64,000 bases of DNA from Weissella confusa (GTDB lineage: Bacteria > Bacillota > Bacilli > Lactobacillales > Lactobacillaceae): contig JQAY01000002.1 of the NCBI GenBank assembly GCA_001436895.1, forward strand, positions 200,209-264,208, written 5' to 3'. The notes beneath the pieces are model-generated. The model worked only from the letters and a program-made list of their open reading frames with translations. It ran no database searches and was not told the origin of the DNA. A program made the position numbers and the translations under genes. Below, in pieces: positions 8,592 to 16,505 of the stretch. The number at the start of each line of letters is the position of its first letter. Within the stretch, counting starts at the first letter, position 1.

Positions 8592-9518
8592 CTAAAACGC
8601 AGCCAAATACTGCAACAAATCTTGCACCGTCAACTTGGTTGTCCCATTAATCACCACCGCTGGATGATCAACCAGTTGCTTCGATAATTCAGCCAAATAA
8701 TCAGTTGCTTGTAACTGTGGCTCGTCTCCCAATTCAGTGATTGGTTCACCAAAACCAGCATCCAAAATCGCTTGAATCATGGTTGCCGGACGCTCACTAA
8801 ACATCGCTTCAACCAGTTCATTCGCTGGGTGCGTCGTAACTTCCGTTGGCGTACCAACTTGTTGCAAAACGCCATCATACATCACACCGATGCGGTTTCC
8901 TAGGCGCGTCGCTTCACTCATATCGTGCGTCACAAAGAGAATGGTGGTGTGCAAATCCGCGTGCAATTCCAGCACCAAATCTTGTAGGGAACGACGTGAC
9001 AATGGATCCAAAGCACTAAACGGCTCATCCATCAAAATGATATCTGGCTTTGTCGCTAGCGCACGTACAATCCCAACACGCTGTTGTTCTCCACCTGAGA
9101 GCTCATTTGGCATGCGATCCGCATATTGTTCTGCTGGCAACCCGACTCGATTCAACAGTTCGTACACGCGTTGTCGACGTTGTTCTAGCGTTACGCCAGC
9201 TGCTTCCAATTGAATACCGGCATTTTGAAAAATCGTCATATTAGGAAATAATGCTGAGTTCTGGAGTACATACCCAATTCCACGACGTAGTTCAACTAGG
9301 TCATACTCAATCGCACGCTTACCACGCACATACGTATCCCCATCGGTCGGTTCAACTAATCGGTTAATCATCTTCATTGACGTGGTCTTCCCACTACCAC
9401 TTGGGCCAACTAAGACAAATAATTCACCGTCAGCAATATCCAACGTTAGGTTCGAGACCGCTGGCTTACCTTGATAAATTTTCGAGATATTGCGAAATTC
9501 AATCACGTCTCTTACCAT
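8592..9518 (-). CDS. ABC importer ATP-binding protein, OpuCA/EgtV type
   Basis: 308 residues with Walker A (GPSGSGKTTS), a Q-loop (YVLQNSALFP), signature (LSGGEQQRVG), Walker B (IILMDEPFSALD) and H-loop (FVTHDMSEA). The C-terminal tail is shorter than a full tandem-CBS region, so osmotic gating through CBS domains is doubtful. It energises the fused permease-binding protein encoded immediately downstream. The annotated ATG sits right against its AGGA; a GTG four codons in is an alternative start. Confidence 0.88.
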   Translation of the reverse strand: MVRDVIEFRNISKIYQGKPAVSNLTLDIADGELFVLVGPSGSGKTTSMKMINRLVEPTDGDTYVRGKRAIEYDLVELRRGIGYVLQNSALFPNMTIFQNAGIQLEAAGVTLEQRRQRVYELLNRVGLPAEQYADRMPNELSGGEQQRVGIVRALATKPDIILMDEPFSALDPLSRRSLQDLVLELHADLHTTILFVTHDMSEATRLGNRIGVMYDGVLQQVGTPTEVTTHPANELVEAMFSERPATMIQAILDAGFGEPITELGDEPQLQATDYLAELSKQLVDHPAVVINGTTKLTVQDLLQYLAAF

Positions 9519-9587
9519 TCCTTACTTTTTGTTATTGTTGCCATATTAACGCCATTTGCTCAGATTAGCCAGACGCTAGTCCGAAAA

Positions 9588-9617
9588 ACAGAAAAGCCTG
9601 AACGTGATGTCCAGACT
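9588..9617 (-). terminator. Terminator after the isochorismatase-fold gene
   Basis: On the minus strand AGTCTG and CAGGCT pair (one G-U) around 11 bases and are followed by TTTTCTGTTTTT. It separates this unit from the ABC importer downstream. Confidence 0.55.
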
Positions 9618-9623
9618 CTCCTT

Positions 9624-10214
9624 CTACTTTGCTTCAGTAATTGCCGTCTTCACTTCTGCGATCGTACGGATCTTTCCTAAGCGTGGGAAAATCACCTCTA
9701 CTGAAGCGTCGTGACCTTGCACTGTGCGATCCGTCATAGCTTCTGGCACAAACACAAGGTTATAACCACGTTGGGCTGCTTCACGGGCAGTTGTATCAAC
9801 ACCAATTGATGTCGCAATACCCGTCAAAATAATGGTGTCGATGCCACGACGACGCAATTGCACATCCAGGTCAGTACCGTAAAATGCACCCCAGTTGTGT
9901 TTGTTCACAACAATCACATTTTCAGCCGTTTCATCAGTTGCAATATCCAATGACAAACGTGTCGCCTCAGCTGACAATGGTTGCGCTGGTGTGTATGGTG
10001 CATCAGTTACAGGATTAAATCCTTCTGCACCGTCATTCTTAACACGTACCAACACAATTTGAGCTGCCGTATTCTTCATAGCTGACGCCAACTCGTTGTT
10101 GCGTGCCACCAATTGTTCCGGCGTATTAGGCGTTGCTTCACCCTTAAACGCAATCCCATCCTGCACATCAATCACAACCAAAGCTGTGCGTGCCAAATCA
10201 AGTGCCAAGTTCAT
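9624..10214 (-). CDS. Isochorismatase-family protein lacking the catalytic cysteine
   Basis: 196 residues with the cysteine-hydrolase fold: ALVVIDVQDGI with Asp16, a lysine in VNKHNWGAFYGTDL, and the cis-peptide segment TGIATSIGVDTTAREA. Nicotinamidases and related amidases have Cys where this protein has Gly in SIGVDTT, as in non-hydrolytic or isochorismatase-like branches. The substrate is unknown. The start is the ATG at 10214 after GAGG. It follows the S-box-controlled gene by 56 bp with no terminator seen, so it may share SAM control. Confidence 0.8.
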   Translation of the reverse strand: MNLALDLARTALVVIDVQDGIAFKGEATPNTPEQLVARNNELASAMKNTAAQIVLVRVKNDGAEGFNPVTDAPYTPAQPLSAEATRLSLDIATDETAENVIVVNKHNWGAFYGTDLDVQLRRRGIDTIILTGIATSIGVDTTAREAAQRGYNLVFVPEAMTDRTVQGHDASVEVIFPRLGKIRTIAEVKTAITEAK

Positions 10215-10270
10215 CTCAAAACCTCATCTCATGCTTTCGTATTAGTGGCCTAAGCTTACACCAGTTTGAT

Positions 10271-10684
10271 TTAGTCCCGCAAGTTTGGATAATTAGTTCC
10301 ACGTGAAACAGCAGTTAGACGCAATCGATTGACGGTTTCGTCTAGCTCCTCTTCTGAAAAGATTCCCAACAGAAATGTGCGTTGCCGACTGATTGTTTCT
10401 TCTAGTTCGTGAACACGTTCCTCAAGATTTACCAAAGACAAAGCTGCGTCCTCAAGTGCAGTCGTTACTGGCGCCTTTGGCTTCATCACGTCAAAAATGG
10501 CTGGATTATCGGCGACGAACTTTTGTGCCAATGCATCATTGTTCTTCGCACGGTTCCACAGTTGTGTGATTCGTTGCCTACGTGCCATCGAACCAGACAT
10601 TCCCTTGCCCGTCAGTTCTTCCATATCCATCATCAAGCTTACCGTTGAAGCTTCTTGCATTGTATCTGTATTAATCGTTGGCAT
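10271..10684 (-). CDS. Hypothetical protein under a SAM riboswitch, 137 aa
   Basis: I do not recognise this protein. It is soluble and has a basic patch (SMARRQRITQLWNRAKNN) followed by a predicted coiled coil around residues 85-110 (LEDAALSLVNLEERVHELEE). No catalytic motif is evident. The ATG at 10684 is preferred over the upstream ATG at 10696, because AGGATGG then serves as the ribosome binding site. The leader upstream has SAM-riboswitch features, so the protein may take part in methionine, SAM or sulfur metabolism; that is inference from regulation only. A parS-like site lies within its 3' end. Confidence 0.7.
   Translation of the reverse strand: MPTINTDTMQEASTVSLMMDMEELTGKGMSGSMARRQRITQLWNRAKNNDALAQKFVADNPAIFDVMKPKAPVTTALEDAALSLVNLEERVHELEETISRQRTFLLGIFSEEELDETVNRLRLTAVSRGTNYPNLRD
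10295..10310. promoter_or_regulatory. parS-like site (15/16)
   Basis: AGTTCCACGTGAAACA matches the consensus except for the first base. It lies inside the coding end of the 137-aa gene. Confidence 0.6.
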
Positions 10685-10718
10685 TACGATTACCATCCTA
10701 AAAATATTTTTGCATAGC

Positions 10719-10849
10719 AAAAACGACACCTACAAAACCAGTAGGTGCCGTTATCATTAGCACCTATCCGTTACCAGTGGAGCACCTTGCATCGCTGTAG
10801 GTTGCTGTCGGGTCATCGTGTGGTATCACTCACCGAACTCTTGATAGGT
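10719..10849 (-). ncRNA. SAM riboswitch (S-box / SAM clan) with terminator
   Basis: On the minus strand P1 is ACCTATC (10843-10849) with GATAGGT (10762-10768). Between them are AAGAG, an arm ending in GATGACCCGA, the highly conserved CAGCAACC, and AAGGTGCT, in the order found in S-box RNAs. Downstream, GGCACCTAC and GTAGGTGTC form a terminator (10724-10750) with a T-run. AGGTGC from the P1 strand can instead pair with GCACCT as antiterminator. P4 is very short, so it is a compact variant. SAM binding should switch the gene off. Confidence 0.75.
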
Positions 10850-10957
10850 TATCGTATTCGTATGTGGCTTTAGAATACATGACTGCCATTTTTCCGTCAA
10901 CACTTTTGTTTGGCAGCTGTGGTAAACTGACACCAAAAGCATCTGGAGGTAGCAATT

Positions 10958-11461
10958 ATGAAAGTATCCGTAACGCTTGATAATCAAGGCTTGTTGCCTG
11001 ATAAGTATGCCAAGTTTGCACCAGCGGAATATCGTTTAGAAGATAATCCCGTTGTTAATTTCCCAATCGCCGTTAGCGACGTGCCAGCTGGTACTGAAAC
11101 ACTCGCGATTGCGTTCATTGATTATGACGCAATTCCAGTTGGGGGCTTCCCATGGATTCACTGGACAGTGGCAAACCTCCCTGTGGGTGATGTGCCAGAA
11201 AACCTAACGACATCTGACGTGCCATTTGTCCCTGGTACGAACTCAATGTACAGCATTTTCAAGCACAGTAAGCCTGAAATTACGCAATCATACATTGGTC
11301 CAATGCCACCTGATCAAACGCACGATTACACATTAACGGTTTACGCCGTTGATACAACGCTAGATTTGACGCCCGGCTATTTCTTTAACGAACTCCGTAA
11401 AGACTTAGTTGGCCACGTTTTGGCAGAAGCTAGCGTCGAATTGCCAGCTCGTAGCGAATAA
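10958..11461 (+). CDS. YbhB/YbcL family Raf-kinase-inhibitor-like (PEBP) protein
   Basis: 167 residues with the bacterial PEBP core: an Asp-rich AIAFIDYDAIPVGGFPWIHW, where the family has DPDAP, then a glycine turn and a conserved HDYTLTVYAVD strand. Bacterial members bind small anions; their physiological role is not settled. The start ATG is preceded by GGAGG with ideal spacing. It is a single-gene unit ending in a strong terminator. Confidence 0.85.
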   Translation: MKVSVTLDNQGLLPDKYAKFAPAEYRLEDNPVVNFPIAVSDVPAGTETLAIAFIDYDAIPVGGFPWIHWTVANLPVGDVPENLTTSDVPFVPGTNSMYSIFKHSKPEITQSYIGPMPPDQTHDYTLTVYAVDTTLDLTPGYFFNELRKDLVGHVLAEASVELPARSE

Positions 11462-11463
11462 AG

Positions 11464-11506
11464 AAAAACGGCTGTTGCTCAACAAAATGAGCAACAGCCG
11501 TTTTAA
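11464..11506. terminator. Bidirectional terminator
   Basis: A 17-bp perfect stem (AAAACGGCTGTTGCTCA) with a 6-base loop, followed by TTTTAATTATT. Confidence 0.9.
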
Positions 11507-11509
11507 TTA

Positions 11510-12607
11510 TTAAATTCCAAAAATCACCAGCAAAATTGCTGCCATGACGAAGTTCACAACCATGAACAACTTCATGAATGACTTAGATGAGTCTGGTTCA
11601 ATTTGACGGAACACACGGAATCCAATCAAGTTGGCCATTGAGGCAACAACCGTTCCCAATCCACCAATGTTTGATCCAATAAACAATTCACGCGCATGAT
11701 CGGTGAATGTTGAAATCAAGATTGTTGATGGTACGTTTGAGATGAATTGACTCAAGAAGAACGTTCCGAATAGAACGTGTGACTTGGTGTCAAACAATGA
11801 GCTAACTAGTTCGCGGATAACTTCGATGTGCGCCAAATTGTTTGTCGCAATGAAGAAGAAAAAGAACGTAACTAGCAAGCCAAAGTCGACCATCTTGAAC
11901 ATTGAGCGGTTGTAAATGAAAAACGCAACCAGAATCAATGGCACGACAACATTAAATGGCGTCCAGCCAAAGATTGTTGCAACCAAAATCAAACCGGTAA
12001 TCGCTAAAAATACAAGTGAGCCATGATTTAGCTTATCAGCTGGCTTCAACTTAATTTCCAACGGCGTCGCACGCACGAATCGCGTAATGATGAACATCAA
12101 AACTAATGACGCCAACGTCAATGACACTGACCACTTGAAAAATTGTCCAACGCTAACGTGATAGAACCCGTACATGTACAAGTTTTGTGACTTACCAAAT
12201 GGGAATAAGATAGCCCCTGAGTTGGCTGCCATAATAACCAATGTTGACCCGATGACCTTCAATCGAACTGAAAGATCTTTTGCCAATCGTAGGTAGATTG
12301 GCATCAAGGTCAAAATGGCAATATCGTTTGATAGGAACATCGCTCCGAAGAACGATAGGAATGTGACAGAAGTCATCAGCGTTCGCGCATGGTGACTACG
12401 GCTGACCAACCAAACTGAGACGGCGTGCAAAACGCCCGCTCGTTCCAAAAAGCCAACCCAAATCATCATCGACATCAAACTGAAAATAGTATGCCAATTA
12501 ACAGACCCAAAATCAGGTGTTACAAAGAAAGACGTCCCAACAGCAAGTATCATACTAACCGTGAACATGACGTCATCTTTTAGATACGTAAATACACGCT
12601 TAATCAT
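11510..12607 (-). CDS. SLC13 / ArsB-NhaD superfamily anion permease
   Basis: 365 residues with about ten membrane segments. Two inverted-repeat-like signatures are visible: MFLSNDIAILTLMPI in the first half and QFISNVPSTILIS in the second, where paired S-N-D and S-N-V-P motifs are typical of the ion transporter superfamily. Substrates in the family include citrate and other dicarboxylates, arsenite and Na+, so the cargo is unresolved. It overlaps the stop of the 61-aa gene upstream by 8 bp, implying translational coupling. Confidence 0.8.
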   Translation of the reverse strand: MIKRVFTYLKDDVMFTVSMILAVGTSFFVTPDFGSVNWHTIFSLMSMMIWVGFLERAGVLHAVSVWLVSRSHHARTLMTSVTFLSFFGAMFLSNDIAILTLMPIYLRLAKDLSVRLKVIGSTLVIMAANSGAILFPFGKSQNLYMYGFYHVSVGQFFKWSVSLTLASLVLMFIITRFVRATPLEIKLKPADKLNHGSLVFLAITGLILVATIFGWTPFNVVVPLILVAFFIYNRSMFKMVDFGLLVTFFFFFIATNNLAHIEVIRELVSSLFDTKSHVLFGTFFLSQFISNVPSTILISTFTDHARELFIGSNIGGLGTVVASMANLIGFRVFRQIEPDSSKSFMKLFMVVNFVMAAILLVIFGI

Positions 12608-12785
12608 TTGCTTGCTTCGCTTTCTCTTCTAATACTTTTCCGTTCGCATTTGCTAGCCGAATCATTTCATATGCTTTCGCTGCCATAAGTGCTGTTAGAC
12701 CTGCGGAAATTACCATCGCAGGAACCATAGCAACTGCCAAGCTTCCCGTCGTTAATTGACGGCCAGCTTGTGTGTGATGTGACAT
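12600..12785 (-). CDS. Small single-pass membrane protein, 61 aa
   Basis: I do not recognise this protein. It has a short N-terminus, one hydrophobic segment (about residues 15-36) and a Lys/Glu-rich cytosolic tail. The start ATG is preceded by GGAGGAG. Its last codons overlap the start of the permease gene by 8 bp, so it may be a small accessory subunit or a leader that couples translation. Confidence 0.65.
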   Translation of the reverse strand: MSHHTQAGRQLTTGSLAVAMVPAMVISAGLTALMAAKAYEMIRLANANGKVLEEKAKQAND

Positions 12786-12871
12786 GGTGTCATCTCCTCC
12801 AAATAGAAAAACTCAACTTATCTATTATCAAGAAATCTTAACGATTTAGCAAACATTGAAATGTAACATAA

Positions 12872-12901
12872 AACCCCGTGAAACCTAGGTTTCACGGGGT
12901 T
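12872..12901 (-). terminator. Perfect 14-bp palindrome, probable terminator of the DedA gene
   Basis: AACCCCGTGAAACC and its complement are separated only by TA. It lies 135 bases past the DedA stop; the T-tract on the minus strand (TTATGTTACATTT) is modest. I see nothing else in this intergenic stretch. Confidence 0.5.
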
Positions 12902-13036
12902 AATTGTTTAAAGTCGTACAAGGACAAATGTCTGTTTATTAATATGCGGTCATTACCGAACTTCACTTGTAATTAACGCATAAAAAGTTAGGAATATCGT
13001 CGTAATAATCTTTACAATTATTATGTCTCAAATACG

Positions 13037-13633
13037 CTACTTACCAACAAAATTCATTAGCCAATCAGCCCCGTAAAGCATCCCCAAACTATACGCAAGT
13101 ATTGAAAGTGGCTTACCAAGCAAAATGATCAATGTGAATTCTCGCCAAGTCATTTTCGTCAAACTCGTTAACAGAACTAAGGCATCATCCGGGGCAACTG
13201 GTGCGAAAATAAGCAATGCAAACGTGATGTGCCAGCCTTTCGAATCCAGACGGTGCATATATTTATCAAGCGTAGCCTCGCTAACGAAAATGTCGATTAT
13301 ACGGTGTCCTAAGCGCCTTCCCAAGGCGAACAATGCCAAAGACCCCAATACAATACCAATATAATTGTACAGGAATCCCCACCAAGGACCGAACATCAAC
13401 ACACCGGCAGCCAATGATACACCACCCGGTAACACTGGAATGACCACTTGGATAATCTGAATCAAAATAAAAACAATTGGCGCCAAAATTCCGTATCCCT
13501 TTAGCAATTCAATCAATACTTTTGAATTGCTAAACGCGCCCATCTGATAAAGTTTAAACACAGCCCAAATCGTTAGTAAGATACCAATAACTGATAGGGC
13601 TTTTAAAATCCATTTTACGTGATATACCTTCAT
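13037..13633 (-). CDS. DedA/TVP38-family (VTT domain) membrane protein
   Basis: 198 residues with the VTT/SNARE-associated domain: VIPVLPGGVSLAAGVLMFGPWWGFLYN, then GRRLGHRIIDIF and a re-entrant loop FAPVAPDDALVLLTSLTKMTWREF. Members of this family translocate lipids; some recycle undecaprenyl phosphate across the membrane. The start ATG has GGGGGGAAGG upstream. A DUF368 protein at 31.4 kb belongs to another family assigned the same activity. Confidence 0.8.
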   Translation of the reverse strand: MKVYHVKWILKALSVIGILLTIWAVFKLYQMGAFSNSKVLIELLKGYGILAPIVFILIQIIQVVIPVLPGGVSLAAGVLMFGPWWGFLYNYIGIVLGSLALFALGRRLGHRIIDIFVSEATLDKYMHRLDSKGWHITFALLIFAPVAPDDALVLLTSLTKMTWREFTLIILLGKPLSILAYSLGMLYGADWLMNFVGK

Positions 13634-13795
13634 TGCCTTCCCCCCAGACTTAAATTAAACCATGTTTTCGTGGCTTTTTCATGACTCAGTTTCCATTATT
13701 CGATTATCAGCCACTCTTTCATCAGAAATATGGGGTATACTGCAGTTAATCAATCAAAAAGTATAACAACGTTACCTTTGGGGGAGGATAAATCA

Positions 13796-14485
13796 ATGTT
13801 AGCTGTTCTAAATTTTAAAAACTTAGTTGATTTTGAACTTCAAAAGCAATTTCTAAACGATTTAGATAATGCCGAAGTCCAAGTTGACTTAAAAATCGCA
13901 CCCACGCTGCCTGTTGATAATGACCACGATAAGTTCGAAGTCATTAGTCAAAATTTGACGATCAAAGAGCGTACCGTGGGTGAGATTTCACCTAGTGTCT
14001 TGCGTTCGCTTGGTATCACGACGAGTTTCATCGGTCACTTGGAGCGTCGTAAGTCACTTAACGAAGGCTTGCTAATCGTTCGCAAGCGTCTCGAAAACGC
14101 TTTGGAAAACGACATTAAGCCAATCATATCAGTCGGTCAATACAGCAACCTAGAAATGGTTACTGAAGAACTAGACATTCTGCTTTTGGATCAAAAAATC
14201 ACCAAGCCAATCATCATCGCCTATGAATCGTTGGCTTCTACTGAAATGGGACGCGCCCTTTATTCAATCGATGAAATTCGCGATGTGCACAACACAATTC
14301 GCGCCTTCATGAAAAGCAATTACCCAGCCATTGATTACCAATTGATTCTGGGTGGGCACATGGATGAAGTTGGTTCACCAATCGCCAGCGCTATCGGTTA
14401 TGACGGTGTGCTAATTGGTGACCGGTACCACACACTCGAAGCATTCCAACCCGTGTTGGACGTGCTAAATAATCTCAGCCGTTAA
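13796..14485 (+). CDS. Divergent triosephosphate isomerase paralogue
   Basis: 229 residues of a TIM barrel. The catalytic set is visible: Asn6 and Lys8 (LNFKN), His81 and Glu83 (GHLERR, normally GHSERR) and Glu144 (IAYES), with the phosphate-binding glycines in LGGHMDE. However, the loop-6 lid that normally follows the catalytic Glu (PVWAIGTG) is replaced by SLASTEMG, and the Ser of GHSERR is Leu. It may catalyse an altered isomerisation or be non-enzymatic. The ATG at 13796 follows GGGGGAGG; the frame extends upstream without a ribosome binding site. Confidence 0.75.
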   Translation: MLAVLNFKNLVDFELQKQFLNDLDNAEVQVDLKIAPTLPVDNDHDKFEVISQNLTIKERTVGEISPSVLRSLGITTSFIGHLERRKSLNEGLLIVRKRLENALENDIKPIISVGQYSNLEMVTEELDILLLDQKITKPIIIAYESLASTEMGRALYSIDEIRDVHNTIRAFMKSNYPAIDYQLILGGHMDEVGSPIASAIGYDGVLIGDRYHTLEAFQPVLDVLNNLSR

Positions 14486-14486
14486 A

Positions 14487-14527
14487 AATAAAAACCAGGA
14501 TGCGCAGACATCCTGGTTTTTATTTTT
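14487..14527. terminator. Bidirectional terminator
   Basis: AACCAGGATG and its complement around CGCAGA are flanked by A-rich and T-rich arms on both sides, so it can stop transcription from either direction. Confidence 0.8.
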
Positions 14528-14539
14528 TAGAGAGAGTAT

Positions 14540-14800
14540 TGAGTGAGTAGAAATATATCAAAATATTTCCCGTAACAAATCATCTGTGAAGATTCACTTG
14601 TGGTCACACAACTATCGCCTTCGCAGATAGGCACCATTGTCATTCACTTGAATTTGAACAAACCCCAAAAAGTCAGCGACTTCAATTGTTCGGTTACAAG
14701 TTTGGCTCCCGCAGAAGAGCACGCTCGAACGACTGGCAAAGATAATATAGCTTCCCTTTTCTCTTGCACATCATTTCTATTACGTTATTTATAATAAAGA
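14540..14800 (-). ncRNA. Gene-free segment with strong local structure; candidate small RNA
   Basis: No credible gene is present; a 64-codon frame on the plus strand has no ribosome binding site and no recognisable protein. The segment holds several hairpins, the largest being a nested arm at 14646-14701 (ACTTG, GAACAA and AAGTC each pairing with their complement across symmetric internal loops). Smaller hairpins lie at GTGAA-TTCAC, TTGTG-CACAA and CTATC-GATAG. On the minus strand an RNA would end at the bidirectional terminator and would start after TATTAT near 14793-14800. I could not match it to 6S, tmRNA or RNase P RNA. Confidence 0.3.
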
Positions 14801-14857
14801 CTTCTCGTGAGGTTTGCTTGTAATTTTTTTGTTTTTTTTAACAATAAAAAAAACGTA

Positions 14858-16384
14858 TTAATTTGTAGGGAAACGTAGCTTGATTCCACGCTCTTCTTCA
14901 AACTTTTCAACCTTCATTTCGCTCAAACGGCGACGCAATTGCTCAAAATCCAATGAGGTTGGCATCGTCGGCCAGATAAATGTATTTTCTTCGGGAATCT
15001 GTGCATGATTGATGTCAGATATCAAAATATCAGTGTCGTCATCAATGAATTCAGACACCTCAACATTCATTGCCCGCAATCCTAGTAGCATATCTGTCAA
15101 AATAGCTTCGAGACCAAATTGATAATTAATATCTATCGCAACTTTAATCTTTGGGAACACACGGTGCATATCAAATACCGATGCAAATCCAACGTAAAGA
15201 ATTTCAAAATACGCATTTCGTGCTGCCGTCACATCAAGTTGACGACGCTCTGCAATATCATCAATCAGATTCAACGTAAAATCAGCCATTAATGGGAATT
15301 GTTCATACGCCGCATCGAAGCGCACCACCATTTGTCGATCGTCGCTTGTCGGACTAACCACCGCACCAATCAACGTGCCGAAAAATACTTCTCGAATAAG
15401 GTCCCGTTCACGTGCCGTCAACTGATAACCAAAGAAATCATCATAATGACGGTCAACCAAGCGAATAAATCCCTCAATCATCCCCGCGGCTGATGGTGTC
15501 AAATTCTCATAGCGACCAACTTCATACCCAACGTCAATTGAAAATAGCGCAATCAAGGCATAACGTGCTTCACGATGTAGGTGCTCATCAGAAATATCTG
15601 GAACACGCAGCTTCACTTGCTGTTCGAAATACGCAATGAGGCGCTGTGACTTGTCGTTTAATTGATCATTTGGCAACAACAAATCATCAATTGCATCATC
15701 TTCCACAAAATGACCTAATTGTAGACGTTCAAGCCAAATCGCAGTTGAAAATCGCAACGCAATTCGCTTACTTTGCCGAATTTTAGTTTCTTCAGGTGAA
15801 ATAATTTTGATAATCGCTTTAATCGCTTGATTTGCTAGCGCCAACTCTTCATCCGAAAAAGGAAAAATGCGATCTGCAAAATACTTTACGAATAGTCGGA
15901 AATACACTGCGCGTATTTCTGCCTCGTTCCCTGTCAACGTATAATCCTGCGTAATTGTAATACCGTGTTGTTCAAAGAATTCGTCGAGTTGTAGTTTCCC
16001 ATTACGCGCTGAAGAAACGGTTGTTAAATTGCGAACAGCAAAATCTTCATATGAACGCATCGTTTCATTAAACGTCTCACGCATTAGTTGCCAAGGAATT
16101 GATTGACGCATGTACTGCAACGCAAAGACGTTTGAATCAACGTTACGATTCTGCGTTAATTCAATCATTTTTTCATCTTCAGATAATTTAAAAAATGATG
16201 GTTCCTCACCATAAAATTCCTGCATATCATCAAACAAGCCACGAATTGTCGATAGCACCATATACTTTGACCAATCGAAGTATTCTTGGACTACCTTTAG
16301 TGGCAATTTAATCTCAGGCCGCGATACCAAATAGCGTAGTAACTCTACTTTCTGGCGGTCCTTTTTCTCAATCATCCACTCCAT
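14858..16384 (-). CDS. Mga-like helix-turn-helix transcriptional regulator
   Basis: 508 residues. The N-terminal ~120 residues contain two helix-turn-helix-like segments (KLPLKVVQEYFDWSKYMVLSTIRGLF and a following unit), and the rest is alpha-helical with PRD-like and EIIB-like regions, as in Mga/AtxA virulence-type regulators. Such proteins are often controlled by PTS phosphorylation. The start ATG follows AGGGTGAG. No obvious target operon is adjacent; the MFS gene upstream has its own MarR regulator. Confidence 0.75.
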   Translation of the reverse strand: MEWMIEKKDRQKVELLRYLVSRPEIKLPLKVVQEYFDWSKYMVLSTIRGLFDDMQEFYGEEPSFFKLSEDEKMIELTQNRNVDSNVFALQYMRQSIPWQLMRETFNETMRSYEDFAVRNLTTVSSARNGKLQLDEFFEQHGITITQDYTLTGNEAEIRAVYFRLFVKYFADRIFPFSDEELALANQAIKAIIKIISPEETKIRQSKRIALRFSTAIWLERLQLGHFVEDDAIDDLLLPNDQLNDKSQRLIAYFEQQVKLRVPDISDEHLHREARYALIALFSIDVGYEVGRYENLTPSAAGMIEGFIRLVDRHYDDFFGYQLTARERDLIREVFFGTLIGAVVSPTSDDRQMVVRFDAAYEQFPLMADFTLNLIDDIAERRQLDVTAARNAYFEILYVGFASVFDMHRVFPKIKVAIDINYQFGLEAILTDMLLGLRAMNVEVSEFIDDDTDILISDINHAQIPEENTFIWPTMPTSLDFEQLRRRLSEMKVEKFEEERGIKLRFPTN

Positions 16385-16431
16385 ATTTTTCTCACCCTAA
16401 AAAATTCGTTATTAACTAAATATACAACCTC

Positions 16432-16446
16432 TGACATTCAATGTCA
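16432..16446. promoter_or_regulatory. Short dyad upstream of the Mga-like gene
   Basis: TGACATTCAATGTCA is a perfect 6-bp inverted repeat with a 3-base spacer, 48 bases before the start codon; it could be an autoregulatory site. Confidence 0.35.
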
Positions 16447-16464
16447 TGTAATCCTCCTAAATTA

Positions 16465-16497
16465 AAAACTGTCCACGCGAACGTGAACAGTTTTGTG
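16465..16497 (-). terminator. Terminator after the MFS gene
   Basis: AAAACTGTCCACG and CGTGAACAGTTTT pair (one mismatch) around CGAA. Confidence 0.65.
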
Positions 16498-16505
16498 GAT
16501 TATAT

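Noticed and set aside
12872..12901. Half parS in GTGAAACC/GGTTTCAC palindrome
   Set aside because: It lacks the CACGTG core and reads better as a terminator hairpin.
14600..14794. 64-codon plus-strand frame between the TIM-like and Mga-like genes
   Set aside because: No ribosome binding site, no recognisable protein, and it covers a segment with strong hairpins.
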